Under the pieces are notes generated by a model that made no database searches, had not been told where the DNA came from, and worked only from the letters and a program-made list of their open reading frames with translations. The translations under genes were made by a program, and so were the position numbers. DNA of 5,922 nucleotides, taken from Candidatus Zixiibacteriota bacterium (lineage in GTDB: Bacteria > Zixibacteria > MSB-5A5 > GN15 > FEB-12). Below, one piece after another: positions 1-5,164 of this stretch (its first letter is position 1; each line of letters begins with the position of its first letter). The stretch lies in contig QNAF01000173.1 of assembly GCA_003641405.1 (NCBI GenBank), positions 1-5,922 of the forward strand. Direction: 5' to 3'.

Positions 1-807
1 AAACATATCAACACCGTGTGATACGGCCATAAGGATGTCTTCGGGATAACCCACACCCATCATGTAGCGTGGTTTGTCTTTGGGCAGCAGTTCGATTGTG
101 TGCGCCAGGATTTCTTCCATCTCTTCCTTGCTCTCCCCTACCGAGAGCCCGCCGATTGCGTTGCCTGGGAAATCCAGTTCCACGATCTGCTCTGCTGATT
201 GCGTCCGCAGGTCTTTGTATACCGATCCCTGCACAATGCCAAACAGGCTCTGCGTTTCCTGCGCGCCGATCTCGATGTGCTTTGCCAGGCTGCGTTTCGC
301 CCAGTCATGAGTACGACGGACACCTTCCGCTGCCTGTGCATGCTCCGCTGGATAGGGGACACACTGGTCAAACGCCATGACAATGTCGGCGCCGATAGCG
401 TACTGGACTTCCATGACTCGCTCAGGTGTAAACAGGTGTCGGGAACCATCGTGGTGTGATTGAAACTCAACGCCGTCGTCGGTGATACGGCTGATATGCT
501 TAAGCGAAAACACCTGGTAGCCACCGCTATCAGTGAGAGTTGGTTTGCGCCAGCCGTTGAACTCCGCCAGGCCGCCCTGGGATTTGACGATACCGGCTCC
601 GGGGCGCAAGTAAAGATGGTAGGTGTTACCGAGAATAATCTCGGCTCCCATTTCTTCGAGATTTTCAGCAGTCATCGCCTTCACCGCACCGGACGTCCCC
701 ACCGGCATAAAGGCCGGCGTCTGGAATGTGCCGTGCGCAGTTGTGACTTCACCCCGGCGGGTTTTGCCGTCGGTTGTGTAGGGCTTGTAGATCAGACTCT
801 CAGCCAA
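1..807 (-). CDS. tgt: queuine/preQ1 tRNA-guanine transglycosylase (3' end cut by window)
   Basis: Tgt replaces guanine 34 in the wobble position of GUN-anticodon tRNAs (Asp, Asn, His, Tyr) with the queuosine precursor preQ1; it acts in the cytoplasm. 269 codons are open without a stop from 807 to the window edge; the family is about 375 residues, so roughly the last 100, including the expected zinc-binding Cys/His cluster, lie outside. Visible hallmarks are TPAFMPVGT (residues 30-38), ILGNTYHLYLRPG (58-70), LTDSGGYQVFSL (91-102), VMAFDQC (143-149), LFGIVQGSVY (188-197), AIGGLSVGE (217-225) and KPRYMMGVG (245-253). Asp93 and Asp147 align with Asp89 and Asp143 of the E. coli enzyme. The fragment ends at VDMF, one residue before the expected nucleophilic Asp (E. 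coli Asp264). The start is inferred: no ATG or GTG precedes the conserved N-terminus, and a TTG at 807 gives a family-like N-terminus (MAESLIYKPYTTDGK). It overlaps the radA end by 8 nt. Identity is secure; the start is less so. Confidence 0.95.
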   Translation of the reverse strand, partial: MAESLIYKPYTTDGKTRRGEVTTAHGTFQTPAFMPVGTSGAVKAMTAENLEEMGAEIILGNTYHLYLRPGAGIVKSQGGLAEFNGWRKPTLTDSGGYQVFSLKHISRITDDGVEFQSHHDGSRHLFTPERVMEVQYAIGADIVMAFDQCVPYPAEHAQAAEGVRRTHDWAKRSLAKHIEIGAQETQSLFGIVQGSVYKDLRTQSAEQIVELDFPGNAIGGLSVGESKEEMEEILAHTIELLPKDKPRYMMGVGYPEDILMAVSHGVDMF

Positions 808-2164
808 TGACCTTGTCCAGTGCCGTCTGTATATCTTTGACGCCAATCAACTCGATAGACTTTTCAGTAACGTGTTCAAGATTGGCCTCAGGGAGTACCA
901 TCGTGCGGAACCCCAGCTTGGCTGCCTCGGATGCCAGACGATTGATCTCCGCAATTGCGCGAACTTCACCGGACAAACCGACTTCGCCGACAACCAGCGT
1001 TTGTCCGTCCACCGGTCTGTTCATCAGCGATGAGACAATGGCAACCAGCAAAGGCAAATCAAGCGCCGGTTCGGAAAGTCTGAGCCCGCCGGCAACGGAC
1101 ACAAAGACATCGTTGGTTGCCATCGGGTAATCGCAGCGCTTCTCAAGTACGGCCAGCAACAGTGAGAGTTTCTTATTGTCGATGCCACCGGCGACACGCT
1201 GTGGGTTGCCGTAGGCGGCTGTCGTTACCAGTGCCTGCACGTCGATCATCAATGGGCGGTGCCCCTCGCAGACTCCCGCCACAACAGACCCCACCCTGGA
1301 CGTACGGTTGTCGTCGCTGAGAAAGAACGACGACGGGTTGGTGACTTCGGTGAGTCCGGACGAGTTCATCTGGAACAGACCCATCTCATTGGCGGCGCGG
1401 TAACGGTTCTTGGTAACACGCAGCACGCGATACAACTGCGAGGAATCGCCTTCAAAATAGATGACCGTATCAACAATGTGCTCAAGCACCTTGGGACCGG
1501 CTACCATGCCCTCTTTTGTCACGTGGCCGACAAGAATGAGAGCAAACCCTGTGGCTTTTGCGAGAGTGACAAGTTGGTTGGCGGCTTCACGCACCTGCGC
1601 CACCGTGCCGGGGGGAGAATCAAAGGAGTCTGACGAAACCGTCTGGATAGAATCGATCAGAACGACCGCATAGTGTGACTTGCCAAGCAGACTGACAATT
1701 TCTTCAAGATTCGTCGCGTTTACTGCCGCGACGCGTTCCCCATCGACACCAAGTCGTTCGGCGCGTCGCTTAAGTTGTGATAAAGACTCTTCACCTGTCA
1801 CATACAGGACTGAGAGACCCTGCCTTGAGTAAGCATCGGCCGCCTGCAGAAGCAGAGTTGACTTACCGATACCCGGTTCACCGCCTATCAGAACAGTCAT
1901 ACCCGGAAGCAGTTGCCCTCCGAGCACGCGATCCAATTCGCCGACACCTGAGACGTAGCCTTTCGTGGAATCATGCGATATTCGCGTCAGTGCTTGGGGA
2001 TCAATGCTGGTAGAGGATCGCCTGGTCACCTTGCCGGATCTTGCTTTCTCCTCAATAAGGCTGTTCCAGGCAGCGCATTCACGGCACTGGCCCTGCCACT
2101 TGGGATGCTCGGCGCCACACTGACTACAAAAGAAAGCGGTTTTCGCTTTGCGAGATGTCTTCAT
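800..2164 (-). CDS. radA: DNA recombination/repair protein RadA (Sms)
   Basis: RadA is a RecA-like ATPase that drives branch migration of recombination intermediates and helps repair broken or stalled replication forks. The 454-residue protein is full length (about 460 in E. coli). Domains in order: a four-cysteine zinc finger (CSQC at 13-16, CREC at 27-30); a RecA-like core with Walker A GGEPGIGKST (94-103), TGEES (123-127) and Walker B VVLIDS (167-172, Asp171); the RadA-specific motif, here KNRYR (252-256) instead of the usual KNRFG; and a Lon-protease-like C-terminal domain (about 280-454) with VFVSVAGGLRLSEPALDL and VVGEVGLSGEVRAI blocks. The ATG at 2164 overlaps the mlaF stop in a TAATG arrangement, with AGGA 6 nt upstream, so the start is well supported and translation is probably coupled to mlaF. 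The stop is a TGA at 802-800, inside the 5' end of tgt. Confidence 0.97.
   Translation of the reverse strand: MKTSRKAKTAFFCSQCGAEHPKWQGQCRECAAWNSLIEEKARSGKVTRRSSTSIDPQALTRISHDSTKGYVSGVGELDRVLGGQLLPGMTVLIGGEPGIGKSTLLLQAADAYSRQGLSVLYVTGEESLSQLKRRAERLGVDGERVAAVNATNLEEIVSLLGKSHYAVVLIDSIQTVSSDSFDSPPGTVAQVREAANQLVTLAKATGFALILVGHVTKEGMVAGPKVLEHIVDTVIYFEGDSSQLYRVLRVTKNRYRAANEMGLFQMNSSGLTEVTNPSSFFLSDDNRTSRVGSVVAGVCEGHRPLMIDVQALVTTAAYGNPQRVAGGIDNKKLSLLLAVLEKRCDYPMATNDVFVSVAGGLRLSEPALDLPLLVAIVSSLMNRPVDGQTLVVGEVGLSGEVRAIAEINRLASEAAKLGFRTMVLPEANLEHVTEKSIELIGVKDIQTALDKVIG
811..818 (-). promoter_or_regulatory. possible ribosome binding site of tgt inside radA 3' end
   Basis: The minus strand reads GGACAAGG just upstream of the proposed TTG start at 807. 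The AAGG core is only 3 nt from the TTG, closer than usual, so the site is a tentative assignment. The alternative TTG at 846 would add 13 residues without family resemblance. Confidence 0.35.
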
Positions 2165-2922
2165 TAGCGTTCCTGAATGGGCCCCTGTGCCTCTCCCCTG
2201 ATGAATTGTGCCACAATCGGATTCGAGGTGATCCTGGTCTCTTCCGGGGAGCCGTCGAATTCAACTCTGCCGTCATGTAGCATGACAATACGATCGGCAA
2301 TTTTGAACGCCGAACGCATGTCGTGCGTAACTGCAACGGAGGTCACGTTCAGTTTCTTGTGCAGTTCCACTATCATATCGTTGATGACATCGGCGGTGAT
2401 TGGATCGAGACCTGTTGTTGGTTCGTCGTAGAGCAGAACATCAGGATCATTCACAATCGCACGGGCCAGTCCAGCGCGTTTCTTCATGCCGCCGGATAAT
2501 TCTTCTGGGTATTTGTCCGCAGCCGAAGACAACCTGACCATGTTCAGCTTGTCCATCACCTTATCGTGAATCTCAGAATCCGATAACAGGCGTTGTTCTT
2601 TGAGGCTGAGACCGACATTCTCTTCGACCGTGAGCGAATCAAACAGTGCCGCGGACTGAAAGAGCATTCCGAAACGACGGCGAACTTCCACCAACTCCGC
2701 CGTGTTCAACCACACCAGATCGCGATTGTCGAAAACTACTGTCCCTTCATCCGGCTCCAGTAAGCGGATCAGGTGTTTGAGCAGTACGGACTTGCCACAA
2801 CCGGATTGGCCGATCACCGCGATTGACTCGCCCTTATTTATGGCAATATCCACTCCCTTCAGGATGGGATGTTCACCGAAACTCTTGCGCAAGCCCTGGA
2901 TGTGAATATACGCCGACTGCAT
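2164..2922 (-). CDS. mlaF: MlaF-type phospholipid ABC transporter ATP-binding protein
   Basis: This is the ATPase subunit of an MCE/Mla-type transporter that moves phospholipids between the inner and outer membranes; it sits on the cytoplasmic face and pairs with the MlaE permease encoded just upstream. With the start chosen here it has 252 residues: Walker A GQSGCGKS (38-45), Q-loop Gln89, signature LSGGM (142-146) followed by KKRAGLARA, Walker B VLLYDEP (162-168, catalytic Glu167), D-loop GLDP (171-174) and H-loop His200. The SGGMKKR form of the signature and the VLLYDEPTTGLDP block are typical of MlaF/Ttg2A rather than of sugar or metal importers. The frame extends to a TTG at 2952 inside mlaE, but the ATG at 2922 has AGGA 9 nt upstream, begins where the family usually begins and lies 4 nt after the mlaE stop. 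The TAA stop shares one base with the radA ATG. No MCE-domain mlaD follows, unlike the classical operon. Confidence 0.94.
   Translation of the reverse strand: MQSAYIHIQGLRKSFGEHPILKGVDIAINKGESIAVIGQSGCGKSVLLKHLIRLLEPDEGTVVFDNRDLVWLNTAELVEVRRRFGMLFQSAALFDSLTVEENVGLSLKEQRLLSDSEIHDKVMDKLNMVRLSSAADKYPEELSGGMKKRAGLARAIVNDPDVLLYDEPTTGLDPITADVINDMIVELHKKLNVTSVAVTHDMRSAFKIADRIVMLHDGRVEFDGSPEETRITSNPIVAQFIRGEAQGPIQER
2170..2174 (-). promoter_or_regulatory. ribosome binding site of radA inside mlaF 3' end
   Basis: AGGAA in the final mlaF codons has its AGGA core 6 nt from the radA ATG. The mlaF stop and radA start share a base (TAATG at 2166-2162), a classic termination-reinitiation arrangement. Confidence 0.7.
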
Positions 2923-2926
2923 AAGT

Positions 2927-3706
2927 TTATATCCTGAAGAGTACCACCGCAAAAATGAAGTTGAACACCAGTATCAACACCGACGAGATCACTACCGATG
3001 TTGTTGTTGCACGACCGACACCCTGGGCGCCCTGCTCGGCTTTGAAACCTTCATAGCACCCAACCAGTCCGATGATAAACCCAAATACGCCCGCTTTGAT
3101 CAAACCGTTGATGAAATCTGATAGCTTGAATGAATTCTTGAAACCGTTGAGAAACGTCTCTGATGAAACATCGACGCCAATAACTGACACTACCAAGCCC
3201 CCCGCAACGGCAATAAAGTCTGCAAACATGACGAGTAGCGGCATCATAAACAGACAGGCCAGAATGCGCGGCATCACCAGGTAACGTACGGGGTTAATGC
3301 CCATGGCATCGAGAGCGTCGATTTGTTCCGTCACACGCATGGTGCCAAGTTCTGCCGCAATGCCGGCTCCCACACGACCGGCGACCACAAGTGCCGATAG
3401 CACCGGGGCCAACTCAATTACAACAGCCTTGCCGACGGCTTGCCCCAAAAGACGCAACGGCGCCCCAATGAACTTGAACTGATACGCCGCTTGCCAGGCC
3501 GCCACGGCACCGACAAATATGGAGATAACAGCCACGAGAGGCAACGATCTTACCCCTATCACATAGAGCTGCTGAAAAATCACACTTCTGGAACGTGGGA
3601 TATGTTTGAGTGATAAAACGAACTTACCCAGCAGCAGGCACAAGCCGCCCATGGTGCTTACAAATCGTATTCCTCGGCGGCCAATTACTGCTGGGCCCAG
3701 ATCCAT
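2927..3706 (-). CDS. mlaE: MlaE-type (YrbE) ABC transporter permease
   Basis: This is the inner-membrane permease of the Mla/MCE lipid transport family; a dimer with MlaF forms the core that trafficks phospholipids for outer-membrane maintenance. It has 259 residues, the usual family length. There is an N-terminal amphipathic/hydrophobic segment (about 14-33), then hydrophobic spans at about 50-75, 93-115, 147-178, 203-218 and 237-258. The family-defining cytoplasmic stretch is present: ELAPVLSALVVAGRVGAG (99-116) followed by AAELGTMRVTEQIDALDAMG (118-137), whose EQIDAL helix contacts the ATPase. The frame opens at a TTG at 3712, but AAGGA ends immediately before that TTG and stands 6 nt from the ATG at 3706, so the ATG is chosen. 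The gene starts 9 nt after the dnaB stop and ends 4 nt before mlaF, indicating co-expression. Family assignment is firm; that it works in an Mla-like rather than another MCE system is inferred. Confidence 0.93.
   Translation of the reverse strand: MDLGPAVIGRRGIRFVSTMGGLCLLLGKFVLSLKHIPRSRSVIFQQLYVIGVRSLPLVAVISIFVGAVAAWQAAYQFKFIGAPLRLLGQAVGKAVVIELAPVLSALVVAGRVGAGIAAELGTMRVTEQIDALDAMGINPVRYLVMPRILACLFMMPLLVMFADFIAVAGGLVVSVIGVDVSSETFLNGFKNSFKLSDFINGLIKAGVFGFIIGLVGCYEGFKAEQGAQGVGRATTTSVVISSVLILVFNFIFAVVLFRI
2932..2935 (-). promoter_or_regulatory. ribosome binding site of mlaF inside mlaE 3' end
   Basis: AGGA within the last mlaE codons lies 9 nt upstream of the ATG at 2922. It supports that ATG over the TTG at 2952, which would give ten extra residues not expected for the family. 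Confidence 0.6.
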
Positions 3707-3712
3707 AGTCAA

Positions 3713-3718
3713 TCCTTA
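3713..3718 (-). promoter_or_regulatory. ribosome binding site of mlaE, overlapping dnaB stop
   Basis: The minus strand reads TAAGGA, in which the dnaB stop TAA supplies the first bases of an AAGGA Shine-Dalgarno core. It stands 6 nt before the ATG at 3706 but directly abuts the TTG at 3712. This decides the mlaE start in favour of the ATG and suggests terminating dnaB ribosomes help initiate mlaE. Confidence 0.7.
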
Positions 3719-5155
3719 GAATGGAACGTTGCCATCGCCAACAGGGTTGACACCTTCCGGTAAATCCGGACGTCTCGTCTCCAGATTCTCAAAGCGGGCA
3801 AGGTTTTTGATGAAACCAAGACGCACGGTACCGGTGGGACCATTACGCTGTTTGGCCACGATGATCTCGGCCCGACCTTCAACCTCAAGATATTTAGGGT
3901 CGTTACGGTCAAGGTGCGACATGTACATTTCCGGTCTGTACACCAGGAGCACTACGTCAGCATCCTGTTCAATAGCCCCGGACTCACGCAGGTCAGCCAG
4001 TTGTGGCCGCTTGTCTCCTCCTCGTTGTTCAACAGCGCGAGAGAGCTGCGAGATTGCAATCACGGGAATATCCAGTTCCTTGGCCAGCGCTTTCAGGTTT
4101 CGGGAGATGATGGCGATCTCCTGCTGCCTATTTTCAACACGAGCATTACCATGCATAAGCTGGATATAGTCCACGATAATGAGGTCAAGTCCATGCTGAG
4201 CCATGAGACGTCGTGCTTTCGCTCGCACTTCAAGCGGCGACAGACTTGGAGAATCATCCACAAAGATAGAGGCCTGGGACAGCAGATTGCCCGCGGTCGA
4301 GAGGCGTGGCCATTCGGAGTCTTTCAACTTGCCTGAACGGAGCTTATGTTGGTCAAGCCGCGCGCGTCCACACAGCATTCTGAATACCAGCGCGTCTTTC
4401 GACATTTCTATCGAGAAAATGCCGACAGTCTTCTTTTTTTCAGGAACAGTAGCAATATGTTCAGCGATGTTCATTGCCAGCGAGGTCTTACCCATTGAAG
4501 GTCGACCGGCCACAATTATCAACTCGCTTTTTTGAAGCCCCAGTGTCATCGTGTCAAGATCGTGGAACCCGGTCTTCAATCCCGCCAGGCCGCCTTCACT
4601 AAGCTGCATGGCATCAATCTGTTCCAGGCTGTCGGTAACCAGGCTCTTCATGGGAGCGAATCCCTGACGCAGTCGGCTCTCTGAAATGCTGAATATGTTT
4701 GCTTCGGCCTGATCCAGAAGCTCTTCGGCGGGCATCTCCAGTGCGTAGCAGCTCCGGAGTATCTCGTTTGAAGTTGAGATCAATCTTCGAAGTACCGATT
4801 TCTCCAACACGATGTTGGCATAGGAGGCTACGTTGCCTGTCGATGCAACCTGCTCAGCAAGTTCCACCAGGTAGACGCGCCCGCCGATCTTTTCGAGATG
4901 GTTTCGATCCTGAAGCCGACTGGCTACGGTTGTGATGTCAATCGGTTCTGATTGTTCGTACAGGTCAACAGCCGCCTGAAAAATCAATTGGTGTTTGGGG
5001 GCATAGAAATCCCGAGAGTCCTGAATGATATCAACTACTCGGTTGATGGCCTCCGGGTCCTTGAGAATAGCACCGAGAATCGACTGCTCGACTTCCAGCG
5101 ACTGCGGCGGCTGCAGTTGATCAACCTGTTTGTTAGTCTGTGTGCGGTAGGCCAT
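3716..5155 (-). CDS. dnaB: replicative DNA helicase DnaB
   Basis: DnaB is the hexameric 5'-to-3' helicase that unwinds DNA at the replication fork and recruits primase. The protein has 479 residues (471 in E. coli). The N-terminal primase-interacting helical domain (about 15-155) begins with PPQSLEVEQSILGAIL. After a linker comes the RecA-like motor: TGFHDLD (195-201), Walker A GRPSMGKTSL (217-226, Lys223), catalytic Glu250 in FSIEMS, Walker B LIIVDYIQLM (325-334, Asp329), AISQLSRAVEQR (367-378), DLRESGAIEQDAD (388-400), and AKQRNGPTG (434-442), whose Lys435 and Arg437 match the E. coli Lys440/Arg442 finger pair. No intein or insertion interrupts it. The C-terminus ends GDGNVPF, resembling the tip of SSB proteins. 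The ATG at 5155 lies 9 nt after the glycosylase stop; the nearest Shine-Dalgarno-like GGAG is a distant 15 nt away, so translation may rely on coupling. Location beside a repair gene and upstream of mlaE suggests one operon. Confidence 0.98.
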   Translation of the reverse strand: MAYRTQTNKQVDQLQPPQSLEVEQSILGAILKDPEAINRVVDIIQDSRDFYAPKHQLIFQAAVDLYEQSEPIDITTVASRLQDRNHLEKIGGRVYLVELAEQVASTGNVASYANIVLEKSVLRRLISTSNEILRSCYALEMPAEELLDQAEANIFSISESRLRQGFAPMKSLVTDSLEQIDAMQLSEGGLAGLKTGFHDLDTMTLGLQKSELIIVAGRPSMGKTSLAMNIAEHIATVPEKKKTVGIFSIEMSKDALVFRMLCGRARLDQHKLRSGKLKDSEWPRLSTAGNLLSQASIFVDDSPSLSPLEVRAKARRLMAQHGLDLIIVDYIQLMHGNARVENRQQEIAIISRNLKALAKELDIPVIAISQLSRAVEQRGGDKRPQLADLRESGAIEQDADVVLLVYRPEMYMSHLDRNDPKYLEVEGRAEIIVAKQRNGPTGTVRLGFIKNLARFENLETRRPDLPEGVNPVGDGNVPF

Positions 5156-5164
5156 AACGGGTGA

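Noticed and set aside
138..524. 128-codon open frame on the minus strand inside tgt
   Set aside because: It is an alternative frame of tgt; the tgt frame carries all the conserved motifs and this product is low-complexity Ser/Arg-rich.
460..810. Open frame of about 116 codons on the plus strand
   Set aside because: It lies entirely antisense to the well-conserved tgt 5' half, has no recognisable motif and is a shadow frame.
2923..2952. Longer mlaF starting at TTG 2952
   Set aside because: The TTG sits inside mlaE without a suitable ribosome binding site, and the ten added residues do not look like family sequence; the ATG at 2922 has a properly spaced AGGA.
3707..3712. mlaE start at TTG 3712
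   Set aside because: The AAGGA core abuts this TTG with no spacing; the ATG two codons later has ideal spacing.
3729..4336. Two overlapping plus-strand open frames (146 and 140 codons) opposite dnaB
   Set aside because: Both are antisense to conserved helicase motifs; their products look like reverse-complement noise and have no family resemblance.
3716..5155. Possible intein or insertion in dnaB
   Set aside because: DnaB is a frequent intein host, but Walker A, Walker B and the C-terminal motifs are contiguous at normal spacing and total length is standard.
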